Numbered from the stretch's first letter, positions 1 through 7,127 are shown. The stretch: 11,130 nucleotides of DNA from Nitrospiraceae bacterium (GCA_003454665.1 DMKB01000117.1:1-11130), one strand, 5' to 3'. A program made the numbers and translations. The notes: generated from the sequence alone by a model not told the origin.

Positions 1-600
1 CTCGCCTCCATCTCCTCCCTCGTGCAGGAAATGATCGCCGAAGAGGGCACACCCTTCATGCAAAGCTCTCTCGTGACGATCAACCAGCACGTGGAACGGA
101 TCGCACGGATCGTCCGGAACCTCGGCGACTTTGCCCGGCTCTATCGGCGGGAACGGGTTCCCACCAGCTTGAACGGTATTCTGGAGAATACGCTCAGTCT
201 CGTCCGGTATGACAAAAATTTCAGAAAGATCGAGATCGAGACTGACCTGCGTAAGGTGCCTGCCGTCAAGATCGACCCGGATCAGATACAGCAGGTCTTT
301 TTGAACCTCGTCCTGAACGCCCGTGACGCCATGCCCGACGGTGGGCGTCTCGGCATCACGATGCGACAAGTCCAGAAGAACATTGAGATGATCTTTTCCG
401 ATACCGGCGGCGGTATCGATGCCGACATCAAGGACAAGCTCTTCGATCCGTTCTTCTCCACCAAGGGACCGGCCAGGGGCACCGGTCTGGGTTTGAGTAT
501 TTGCTACAGCATTATAAAAGACCACGGCGGCTCGATCGACGTTGATTCGCACAAGAACGGCGGCACGCGCTTTATTATTACCATCCCTCTTGAGGAGTGA
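1..600 (+). CDS. Sensor histidine kinase, C-terminal part (5' end outside window)
   Basis: The frame is open from base 1, so the gene is cut by the window edge and 199 residues remain. The first residues (LASISSLVQ) are what normally follows the H-E-x-x-N-P phosphoacceptor box of a HisKA domain, so the catalytic His lies only a few codons upstream of the window. The HATPase_c ATP-binding domain is complete. It has an N-box (NLVLNARDAM, around nt 310-333), a G1 box (DTGGGID, nt 400-420), an F box (DPFFSTK) and a G2 box (GTGLGLS, from nt 478). The expected role is ATP-dependent autophosphorylation followed by phosphotransfer to the regulator encoded 2 nt downstream. The input domain is not visible, so the signal is unknown. 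The GAGGAG at the gene's end serves as ribosome-binding site for the next gene, suggesting translational coupling. Family assignment is secure. Confidence 0.95.
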   Translation, partial: LASISSLVQEMIAEEGTPFMQSSLVTINQHVERIARIVRNLGDFARLYRRERVPTSLNGILENTLSLVRYDKNFRKIEIETDLRKVPAVKIDPDQIQQVFLNLVLNARDAMPDGGRLGITMRQVQKNIEMIFSDTGGGIDADIKDKLFDPFFSTKGPARGTGLGLSICYSIIKDHGGSIDVDSHKNGGTRFIITIPLEE

Positions 601-602
601 CT

Positions 603-1979
603 ATGGCGAAGAACATGCTGATTGTTGAGGATGAGGAGACCCTGCGGGAGTCCATAAAGAGGATATTCACGAAAGAAGGGTTTTCCGTGGATGCCGCCGA
701 GTCGGCCGAAAAAGGGCTCGCCCTGCTCGAATCGAATGTGTACGACGTAATCATCTCCGATATTATTCTCCCGGGAATTGACGGGATCGAGATGCTTACC
801 CGGGTGCACGATCAGTCGCCGGAGCAGATTTTTATCATCGTTACCGCCTATGCCTCCCTCGAGACGGCCGTCAAGGCCCTGCGGGCAGGGGCCTACGATT
901 ACATCATGAAGCCGGTCATTCACGAAGAAGTCAAGCAGGTGGTACGGAATGCGATCAGGCAGAAGAGCCTCCAGTCCGAGAATCTCCTGCTCAAACGGGA
1001 AATCGGGAAGGAGTATGACTTCAGCAGCATTATCGGCGAGAGCGCGGCGCTCCAGGGGCTGAAAAATGAGGTCCGGAAAATTGCCGACACAAGGAGCAGC
1101 ATCCTCCTCCTCGGCGAGACGGGCACGGGAAAGGAACTGTTCGCCAGGATCATTCACCATAACAGCGGGCGGAGCACCATGCCTTTTGTCCCGATAAACT
1201 GTTCAACCATTCCGGAGAACCTGCTCGAAACCGAATTGTTCGGTCACGTGCGCGGCGCCTTTACCGGCGCCGTCATGTCGAAGAAGGGACTGCTGGAGGA
1301 GGCCGACGGCGGCACCGTATTTCTCGACGAGATCGGGGACATGAGCCTTGCCCTGCAGGTCAAGCTGCTGCGGGTCCTCGAAGACCAGGAGATCCGTCCC
1401 GTGGGAAGCACCAAATCAGCGAAGACCGACCTCCGGTTCATTACGGCGACGAACAAGGACCTGATGACCGCCGTGAAGGAAGGAGGATTCCGCGAGGACC
1501 TCTATTACCGCATCAATGTGATGACCCTCAACATACCGCCGCTCAGAGAAAGAAAAGAGGATGTGCAGTCGCTCCTGGAGCATTATCTTACGGCATACGC
1601 AGGGGAGATGGGAAAGCAGGCCAAAGAGCTTTCTCCCGAAGCCCTTGCGCTTCTTCTCCAGTATGACTGGCCGGGAAACGTGCGTGAAGTCCAGAACGTC
1701 ATCGAGCGGGCGGTACTGATTTCCGATGAGACGTTGATCCTGCCCGAGCACCTTCCCGAGAGCATCCGGAGGACCGAGAGCGTTTTCGAGGAGGCCATTG
1801 CGAAAGGCCTGTCCATAGAAGAGTACACCTCCAGCTTTGTCCGGAAATATCAGAACATATACAGTGAGCAGGAGATCGCGAACATGCTCGGCATAACGCG
1901 GAAAACCCTCTGGGAAAAAAGGAAAAAATGGGGGCTCAAAAAGGCCTCGTTACAGGCGGTAACGGACAAAAGAAAATAG
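603..1979 (+). CDS. Sigma-54-dependent NtrC-family response regulator
   Basis: This 458-residue protein has the full three-domain NtrC layout. An N-terminal receiver carries acidic residues E9/D10, phosphoacceptor D53, T81 and K103. A central AAA+ sigma-54 activation domain has Walker A GETGTGKE at 171-178, the sigma-54-contacting GAFTGA loop at 218-223 and Walker B GTVFLDEIGD at 237-246. A C-terminal Fis-type helix-turn-helix lies at about 422-445 (LGITRKTLWEKRKKWGL). On phosphorylation by the upstream kinase it should oligomerise, hydrolyse ATP and remodel sigma-54 RNA polymerase. I chose ATG 603 rather than the in-frame GTG 597 because GAGGAG at 592-597 sits 5 nt before ATG 603 but would overlap the GTG. 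A sigma-54 promoter lies 206 bp downstream, making the next gene its probable target. The exact effector pathway is not determined. Confidence 0.96.
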   Translation: MAKNMLIVEDEETLRESIKRIFTKEGFSVDAAESAEKGLALLESNVYDVIISDIILPGIDGIEMLTRVHDQSPEQIFIIVTAYASLETAVKALRAGAYDYIMKPVIHEEVKQVVRNAIRQKSLQSENLLLKREIGKEYDFSSIIGESAALQGLKNEVRKIADTRSSILLLGETGTGKELFARIIHHNSGRSTMPFVPINCSTIPENLLETELFGHVRGAFTGAVMSKKGLLEEADGGTVFLDEIGDMSLALQVKLLRVLEDQEIRPVGSTKSAKTDLRFITATNKDLMTAVKEGGFREDLYYRINVMTLNIPPLRERKEDVQSLLEHYLTAYAGEMGKQAKELSPEALALLLQYDWPGNVREVQNVIERAVLISDETLILPEHLPESIRRTESVFEEAIAKGLSIEEYTSSFVRKYQNIYSEQEIANMLGITRKTLWEKRKKWGLKKASLQAVTDKRK

Positions 1980-1998
1980 TAACTTTTTGTAACGTTGC
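1948..1998. promoter_or_regulatory. Candidate enhancer (UAS) with repeated GTAAC half-sites
   Basis: A perfect dyad CGTTAC-N5-GTAACG occupies 1948-1964. Two more GTAAC motifs start at 1979 and 1989, the last continuing into an imperfect dyad GTAACGTTGC (1989-1998). The GTAAC starts (1959, 1979, 1989) are 20 and 10 bp apart, so they lie on one helical face. The cluster spans the last codons of the regulator gene and the start of the gap, about 190-240 bp upstream of the sigma-54 promoter at 2185-2200, within working range for NtrC-family enhancers. Binding by the adjacent regulator is inference. Confidence 0.45.
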
Positions 1999-2184
1999 GT
2001 TTTCTTTCTAAAACATACAGAATTATCCCATCCCACGCCTCTAGGCATATTTCGGGGCCCCTTTACTCCCTCGTCGGTATTCACCCTATTCTCTTGATAT
2101 ACAATCGGTTCCCCCTAGTTTTTCCTCTCAGGGCCAAAGGGTCTTCGGGCACGAACCAGCCCGGAGCGGCAAAGACCCCGTCCC

Positions 2185-2200
2185 GGGCATATAATTTGCT
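2185..2200 (+). promoter_or_regulatory. Sigma-54 (-24/-12) promoter
   Basis: GGGCATATAATTTGCT matches the sigma-54 consensus TGGCACG-N4-TTGCW. The invariant GG (2186-2187) and GC (2198-2199) have the required 10-bp spacing, and the -12 element TTGCT is perfect. Transcription should begin near 2211, only about 7 nt before the ATG at 2218. The same bases contain TATAAT (2190-2195), a perfect sigma-70 -10 box, but no recognisable -35 lies 16-18 bp upstream. With a sigma-54 activator encoded next door, the sigma-54 reading is preferred. Confidence 0.75.
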
Positions 2201-2217
2201 ACTTAACCAGCTATACC

Positions 2218-4113
2218 ATGCTGATGAACGAGACCATTGATTTTTTGCGGAAGGTCCCTCCCTTTACCTTTCTTACCGATGAAGAGATGGACGTATTTGT
2301 GCAGGATATTTCCCTGGAATACTACCCCCAGGGTTCACGGATCCTTGCCCAGGACGGTCCGCCGAGCGCCTATCTCTCTATTGTGAAGAAAGGCATCATC
2401 CGCGTGTCCATGACATCGGACGAGGGGGAAGAGATCGTCATAGACTACCGGAATGCAGGGGAGTTCTTCGGCCTGCTCTCCATCGTCCGTGGTGACCGCT
2501 CGCGGGCGAATGTCGTGGCCGTCGTGGATACCATTTGTTATCTGATACCGAAGGAAAAGGTCCTCGCCCTTATCAAGACGAACCCTTTGGTCGATGAATA
2601 TTTCCTGAAATCCTTCTTCGTGAACTTTATCGACAAGACCTACCAGGAGACCCGGAGCCGGGTTTCACTGGTCGGAGACGGTGAGCGGCTGCTGTTTACG
2701 ACTGCCGTGGGCGACATCGTGAGGAGAGGACTCGTCACGGTCGGCGAGGATGTCTCCATTCGGGAGGCCGCCCAGATCATGGCGGAGGAAAAGATCAGTT
2801 CGTTGATTATCGTGAACACCGGCGGCCTGCCCGTGGGGATCGTGACGGACCGGGACCTGCGGGAAAAGGTCGTGGCCCAGGGAAGGGATTCCCGCGACCC
2901 CGTGGGCACGATCATGAGTTCTCCCCTCGTCCGGGTCGACGCCAGTGATTACTGCTTTGATACGCTGCTGAAGATGATACGCTACGATATTCACCACCTG
3001 CTTGTCATCGAGAGCGGCGTGCCCAAGGGCGTGGTGACGAACCACGATTTCATGGTGCTTCAGGGTTCGTCGCCGACGTCTCTGGTGCGGGAGATCGAGG
3101 ATGAGCAGAGCATCGAATCCCTGGCGAAGGTCAGGGCGAAGATGATCAAGATCGTGTCCACCCTCGTGCGTGAAGGGGCCCGGGCCGGGAGCATTACCGG
3201 CCTTATTACGGAAATAACGGAAAAGCTGCTGAACAGGATTGTCACGCTTACCGAGCGGAAAATCGGCCCCCCGCCGCTGGCTTCGACATGGTTCCTCTTC
3301 GGCGAAGGCGGCAGGCGTGAGTTTACGCTCAGGCCGACGATCAGGCTGGGTGTCGTGTTCGGCGACACGGTGAACGCGATCGCCATCAAGAACACGGAAC
3401 GGTACTATACGGAATTCGGCATTCGTCTCCGTGATGCCATGACCCTCTGCGGCCTGGGACCCGTGAACAGCGATCCCGGCGGCATTCTGCAGCAGGACCA
3501 CATCAGGAGCTTCTCAGGCTGGCAGAGCCTGATCGAGGAATGGATCACCAGGCCCTTCGCCCATGCACCGGATGAGGGGTTCCTCGAGATGCGGACGATC
3601 AGGGGAGATGACGGGCACGTCGAAGGTTTGCTGGAGTTGTTCCGCGGCCGCGCCGGGCAGCAGAGAGACTTCATGGACTATGTGGCGGCAAAGGCCGTGC
3701 GGAACCGTCCGCCTCTGGGATTTCTCGGGAAAGTCGTGGTTGAGAAGAGCGGTGAACACCAGAATGAACTGGACCTTTTTGAAAAGGGCATCAAACCCAT
3801 CGTCGATTCGATCCGCGTCTTCTCCCTCGAGAAGGCGGTGCCGGAGATTACGACGCTGCGAAGGCTCCAGTACCTGAAGGAACGGTACGCCTTCGACGAG
3901 GCCGAGAATATCGGCCACGCCCTGGAGTACCTGTTTACCCTCGCGATTCACCACGAACTCGAGCGGATCGAGGGCGGCAATGCGCCCGATGATTTCATCA
4001 ATCCCGGGCACCTCGGCAGTCTGGAGATGAAAACGCTGAAGGAATCATTCCAGCTCATTACGAGGACGTACGAAATTATTGAAAAGGCATATCCCATCGA
4101 GAGAGTTGCGTAG
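2218..4113 (+). CDS. cNMP-binding / CBS / DUF294 protein with degenerate nucleotidyltransferase site
   Basis: A 631-residue soluble protein with four modules: a Crp-like cyclic-nucleotide-binding fold (about 10-115), a CBS pair (about 165-285) expected to bind adenine nucleotides, a DUF294/GlnD-like nucleotidyltransferase domain (about 330-460) and a DUF294 C-terminal helical domain (about 480-620). Active members of the family have a Gly-Ser followed about ten residues later by paired Asp residues (TDQDNA-type). Here the corresponding stretch is GEGGRREFTLRPTIRLG (362-378), with Ser replaced and no D-x-D, so transferase activity is doubtful. The cNMP domain also lacks the usual Glu of the phosphate-binding cassette (FFGLL) while keeping the later Arg. 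Neither ATG 2218 nor ATG 2224 has a Shine-Dalgarno; ATG 2287 would cut into the cNMP fold. The role is probably regulatory, sensing energy or second-messenger state for the downstream transporter (inference). Confidence 0.9.
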   Translation: MLMNETIDFLRKVPPFTFLTDEEMDVFVQDISLEYYPQGSRILAQDGPPSAYLSIVKKGIIRVSMTSDEGEEIVIDYRNAGEFFGLLSIVRGDRSRANVVAVVDTICYLIPKEKVLALIKTNPLVDEYFLKSFFVNFIDKTYQETRSRVSLVGDGERLLFTTAVGDIVRRGLVTVGEDVSIREAAQIMAEEKISSLIIVNTGGLPVGIVTDRDLREKVVAQGRDSRDPVGTIMSSPLVRVDASDYCFDTLLKMIRYDIHHLLVIESGVPKGVVTNHDFMVLQGSSPTSLVREIEDEQSIESLAKVRAKMIKIVSTLVREGARAGSITGLITEITEKLLNRIVTLTERKIGPPPLASTWFLFGEGGRREFTLRPTIRLGVVFGDTVNAIAIKNTERYYTEFGIRLRDAMTLCGLGPVNSDPGGILQQDHIRSFSGWQSLIEEWITRPFAHAPDEGFLEMRTIRGDDGHVEGLLELFRGRAGQQRDFMDYVAAKAVRNRPPLGFLGKVVVEKSGEHQNELDLFEKGIKPIVDSIRVFSLEKAVPEITTLRRLQYLKERYAFDEAENIGHALEYLFTLAIHHELERIEGGNAPDDFINPGHLGSLEMKTLKESFQLITRTYEIIEKAYPIERVA

Positions 4114-4817
4114 TGTCGTCACTATTCGCAGGGCTTTTCAAGGGCCGGCAGGACGGGCTGCCAGGCCCCGTGAAAGCGCACCTGACGCTCAAGAAGAGGC
4201 TTGATCTTCGAAGGCCCGTCCAGAATGCCGACTTCGTGGCCTTCGATACGGAGTTAACGGGCCTCGACTTCAAAAAAGATTCGATTATCTCGATCGGGGC
4301 GGTAAAGCTCAAGGGAAGCAGGATATTTCCGGGCCGCTCGTTTGCCACGCTGGTTCGGCCGGAGTCGCCGCTGCAGGGAAAAAGCGTCGTTGTTCATGAG
4401 ATAACCCATGCCGATCTGACGGGGGCAGCGGCCCTCGAGGACGCCCTTGTTGATTTCATCGCCTTTATCGGAGACGCGGTGCTGATCGGCCACTTTGTAT
4501 TTATTGACCTGAATTTCATAAACCGGGCCATGAAGCGGCTCTTCGGATTCAAACTCCAGAATCCGGCCCTCGATACATCGACGCTTCACGACTGGCTTTA
4601 TGAGAATGATTCGGCCTTTGCGAAGCACCACAAAGGCATGACGCTGAAGCAGGACCTCTACTCGCTGGCGCAGAAGTACGGCATCACCGTGGAGGCCGCC
4701 CACGATGCGCAGTACGATGCGTACCTGACGGCCCAGCTCTTTCAGCGGTTTCTGCATTTTCTTCCCGGTTGCGGGATACAGGCCACCGAAGAACTCTTGA
4801 TGATCGGGAAATCGTGA
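4113..4817 (+). CDS. DEDDh (DnaQ/PolC-type) 3'-5' exonuclease
   Basis: A 234-residue protein with all three DEDDh exonuclease motifs. ExoI is FDTELTGL with D45 and E47, ExoII is IGHFVFIDLNF with D132, and ExoIII is HDAQYDAYLTA with H197 and D202. These coordinate two metal ions for 3'-to-5' hydrolysis of nucleic acid. There is a basic N-terminal extension of about 38 residues and no polymerase or helicase domain, so it is a stand-alone exonuclease whose natural substrate cannot be read from sequence. The GTG start (4113-4115) shares its G with the TAG stop of the CBS/DUF294 gene, implying translational coupling. Exonucleases of this type recur beside CBS/DUF294 proteins and SSS transporters in proteobacteria, but I know of no explained function there. 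Confidence 0.92.
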   Translation: MSSLFAGLFKGRQDGLPGPVKAHLTLKKRLDLRRPVQNADFVAFDTELTGLDFKKDSIISIGAVKLKGSRIFPGRSFATLVRPESPLQGKSVVVHEITHADLTGAAALEDALVDFIAFIGDAVLIGHFVFIDLNFINRAMKRLFGFKLQNPALDTSTLHDWLYENDSAFAKHHKGMTLKQDLYSLAQKYGITVEAAHDAQYDAYLTAQLFQRFLHFLPGCGIQATEELLMIGKS

Positions 4818-4916
4818 GAAGGGGGGTGTGCGTTCGTACAAAAAGGGGGGTAGGAAACGATAGTTTTTTTGTCGGGCCGAGGGCCCACATCTATTTTATT
4901 TTTCTAGGAGGTAACC
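4818..4916 (+). promoter_or_regulatory. G-rich leader and strong ribosome-binding site of the symporter
   Basis: This 99-nt gap holds two G6 tracts (4821-4826 and 4845-4850), both in the context AAGGGGGGT, then a T7 run (4865-4871 region) and a small GGGCC-GAG-GGCCC hairpin (4874-4886). It ends with a near-perfect Shine-Dalgarno AGGAGG (4906-4911) placed 5 nt before the GTG start. I see no convincing sigma-70 or sigma-54 promoter, so the symporter is probably read from the upstream operon promoter. Confidence 0.5.
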
Positions 4917-6869
4917 GTGATTACAGCGACTACGTGGCTCTTTATCTTCGTCATTGCCTACTGGGCCTACTGTATATTCTGGGGCGTGAAAGGCGCCCGG
5001 GCGGCAAAGACGGCATCTGATTACTTTATCGCAGGACGATCGATCCCTATCTGGGTCTTCGTGCTTGCGGCAACAGCGACATCATTCTCGGGATGGACCT
5101 TCATGGGGCACCCGGGCCTTGTCTACCGCGACGGCTTCCAGTACGCCTATGCGTCGTTCTACGCCATCACCATTCCCTTTACCGGCGTGATGTTCCTGAA
5201 ACGCCAGTGGATGCTCGGCAAGCGCTTCGGCTACGTCACCCCGGGCGAGATGTTTGCGGACTACTTCAAGTCCGACGCCATGCGGATCCTGACGGTGATC
5301 GTGGCCCTGTTCTTCTCGATCCCCTACCTCGGGGTCCAGCTCAGGGCATCGGGCTTCCTCTTCAACGTTCTTACTGATGGTTACCTGAACGTCAACATCG
5401 GGATGTATATGCTTTCCGCCGTCGTTGTCATCTACGTGGCATCAGGCGGCCTGCGGTCCGTGGCCTACGTTGACACCCTGCAGGCCGTGCTGCTCGCCTT
5501 CGGTATCGTGGCCATCGGTATGATTACCCTGAACTATGCCGGCGGCTTCAGCGCCCTGAACGATGGTATCGCCAATCTGGCGGCCATGGACACCAAGCGG
5601 ACGCTCGATGGTTACAGCCACTACATTGCCATACCGGGGATCATACAACTGGTCAAGTCCGGTCCCAGCGCTGTCGGCGGGGCATGGACCGGGATTATGG
5701 TACTGACCTATATGTTCGCCCTCATGGGAATCCAGTCTGCGCCGGCATTCTCCATGTGGTCCTTCTCGAACAAGAACCCGCGGCCTTTTGCGCCCCAGCA
5801 GGTCTGGGCCTCCTCGGCCGTCATCGGGTTCATTCTGATCGTGTTCACGGCAATACAGGGCATGGGCGGCCACCTCATCGGCGCTGATTCCGCCATGCTG
5901 GCCAAGGGCTTTGCCAAGGACTTCATGCATCTCGGCAAGGACCTCATGGAAATGCCGGGCAAGCAGGGCATGATCGTTCCGGCGCTCATTAACCTGCTGT
6001 CCGGAACAGCCCCCTGGTTCGTCGGCCTTCTTGCGGTCTGCGCTCTGGCGGCCATGCAGTCCACGGGCGCTGCCTACATGTCGACGGCAGCGGGAATGCT
6101 GACCCGCGACCTCTACAAGCGCTACCTGAACCCCGGGGCGTCCCACACGACCCAGAAGCTCTTCGGACGTATCGGCGTGGTCGTCATCGCCGGTGCTGCG
6201 CTGGCCGTTGCCACGTACTCCACGGACGCGCTGGTGCTCCTCGGCGGTCTGGCCGTGGCCTACGGTTTCCAGATGTGGCCTTCCCTCATCGGCATCTGCT
6301 GGTGGCCCTTCCTGACCCGGAGGGGCGTGACCTACGGCCTCATCGCCGGTATCATTGCCGTGACCCTCACCGAGACGATCGGGCAGACGTGGTTCGGCAT
6401 CACCGCCTGGGGCCGCTGGCCCCTCACGATCCATTCGGCGGGCTGGGGCATCTTCTTCAACCTGGGCATCGCCGTCATCGTGTCCTTCTTCACCCAGGAC
6501 AGCGAGTCCCGTTCCCACCGGATGAAGTTCCACGACTTCCTGAAGGAGCACGCGGGACTCTCTTCCGAGAAGCGGGGACTCAAGCCCGTTGCCTGGGGAA
6601 TCACCCTGGTGTGGTTCATCTTCGCTATCGGGCCCGGCGCCGTTATCGGCAACTGGATCTTCGGGGACCCCAACAACAAAGCAGACTGGATGTTCGGCAT
6701 GCCGTCCATCTGGGCCTGGCATATCCTCTGGTGGGCCCTGGGCGTCGGCATGATGTGGTTCCTGGCGTACAAGATGCAGATGTCGACCATGCCTGAGAAA
6801 GAGATAAGCGCCCTCGTCGAGGACATTGGCGACGTGAAGGTCGCACGCCTCGACGTGGACAAACCCTAG
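4917..6869 (+). CDS. Sodium:solute symporter (SSS) family transporter
   Basis: A 650-residue polytopic inner-membrane protein, longer than the usual 500-550 for the family because of extra C-terminal helices. Family signatures include the first-helix region ending in SDYFIAGRSIPIWV (about 40-53), the GGLRSVAYVDTLQAVLLAFG segment typical of PanF/ActP-like members, and the conserved MQSTGAAYMSTAAGMLTRDL stretch (from about 381) that carries the Ser/Thr residues of the Na2 sodium site in this fold. It should couple Na+ entry to uptake of a small solute. Linkage to a CBS/DUF294 protein, DEDDh exonuclease and sigma-54 two-component pair resembles acetate or monocarboxylate uptake loci, but the substrate is unproven. 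The small DUF485/DUF4212-type partner often encoded next to such symporters is absent. GTG 4917 is supported by an excellent AGGAGG. Codon choice is strongly G/C-ending, more so than its neighbours, consistent with high expression. Confidence 0.93.
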   Translation: MITATTWLFIFVIAYWAYCIFWGVKGARAAKTASDYFIAGRSIPIWVFVLAATATSFSGWTFMGHPGLVYRDGFQYAYASFYAITIPFTGVMFLKRQWMLGKRFGYVTPGEMFADYFKSDAMRILTVIVALFFSIPYLGVQLRASGFLFNVLTDGYLNVNIGMYMLSAVVVIYVASGGLRSVAYVDTLQAVLLAFGIVAIGMITLNYAGGFSALNDGIANLAAMDTKRTLDGYSHYIAIPGIIQLVKSGPSAVGGAWTGIMVLTYMFALMGIQSAPAFSMWSFSNKNPRPFAPQQVWASSAVIGFILIVFTAIQGMGGHLIGADSAMLAKGFAKDFMHLGKDLMEMPGKQGMIVPALINLLSGTAPWFVGLLAVCALAAMQSTGAAYMSTAAGMLTRDLYKRYLNPGASHTTQKLFGRIGVVVIAGAALAVATYSTDALVLLGGLAVAYGFQMWPSLIGICWWPFLTRRGVTYGLIAGIIAVTLTETIGQTWFGITAWGRWPLTIHSAGWGIFFNLGIAVIVSFFTQDSESRSHRMKFHDFLKEHAGLSSEKRGLKPVAWGITLVWFIFAIGPGAVIGNWIFGDPNNKADWMFGMPSIWAWHILWWALGVGMMWFLAYKMQMSTMPEKEISALVEDIGDVKVARLDVDKP

Positions 6870-6895
6870 GAGATTTCGGCTCCCTCCGAATCTCC
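6869..6895 (+). other. Hairpin immediately after the symporter stop codon
   Basis: GGAGATTTCGG (6869-6879) pairs with CCGAATCTCC (6886-6895) with one bulged T, giving a 10-bp stem and a 6-nt loop. It begins on the last base of the symporter's stop codon and is followed directly by the terminator hairpin. It may stabilise the mRNA 3' end; that role is inference. Confidence 0.6.
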
Positions 6896-6897
6896 GT

Positions 6898-6940
6898 CCA
6901 GACCCCGGGGAAACATGCCCGGGGTCTGGAGTTTCTTTTT
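6898..6940 (+). terminator. Rho-independent terminator of the symporter operon
   Basis: CCAGACCCCGGG (6898-6909) and CCCGGGGTCTGG (6918-6929) form a perfect 12-bp GC-rich stem with an 8-nt loop, followed by a T-rich tail GTTTCTTTTT within 6931-6940. It lies 28 nt after the symporter stop and is a textbook intrinsic terminator for the upstream block. Confidence 0.93.
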
Positions 6941-7022
6941 CAGGACACATGGTTCGTGTAGATAATAAGCGCACTATGCAGCTGAGTGACAGATCTGTCG
7001 ATCCCCCGGGAATGACAAAACG

Positions 7023-7108
7023 CAAAGCCCAAAGTTCAAATCAAATGCCAAACACGAATAAAAGACCCTTTGTCCTTTGACGATTTGGATTTTGAAATTT
7101 GATATTTT
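7023..7108. repeat. Palindromic CAAA/TTTG heptad repeat element
   Basis: The left half carries CAAA starting at 7023, 7030, 7037, 7042 and 7049, mostly every 7 nt. The right half (about 7068-7108) carries TTTG at a similar 7-8 nt period, so the element is an imperfect inverted repeat around 7060-7065. It is much more AT-rich than the flanking genes. It resembles the CCAAATT-type heptad repeats scattered between genes in many environmental bacteria (recalled, not searched). Its mobility and function are unknown. Confidence 0.6.
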
Positions 7109-7127
7109 CCGACAACGCAGGTATAAT
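7099..7127 (+). promoter_or_regulatory. Sigma-70 promoter for the small membrane protein/TPR pair
   Basis: TTGATA (7099-7104), a 17-bp spacer and TATAAT (7122-7127) make a near-consensus sigma-70 promoter. Transcription should start near 7134, leaving a leader of about 43 nt before ATG 7177. The -35 box lies inside the right end of the heptad repeat, so the repeat appears to contribute part of the promoter. Confidence 0.8.

Noticed and set aside
2167..2195. Full sigma-70 promoter using TATAAT at 2190
   Set aside because: No -35-like hexamer is present 16-18 bp upstream. The sigma-54 match with correct GG/GC spacing and a neighbouring activator explains the site better.
1995..2240. 81-residue open frame in the gap after the response regulator
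   Set aside because: It has no ribosome-binding site, a poor protein composition, covers the sigma-54 promoter and runs into the start of the DUF294 gene.
4865..4886. GGGCC-GAG-GGCCC hairpin with T7 as an intrinsic terminator
   Set aside because: The T run lies upstream of the stem on the plus strand and the stem is only 5 bp, so it does not have terminator geometry for the operon.
5442..7025. 527-residue open frame on the minus strand opposite the symporter
   Set aside because: It is an antisense shadow of a GC-rich gene with strong third-position bias. The translation is His/Gly/Asp/Arg-rich low complexity and the frame runs through the terminator.
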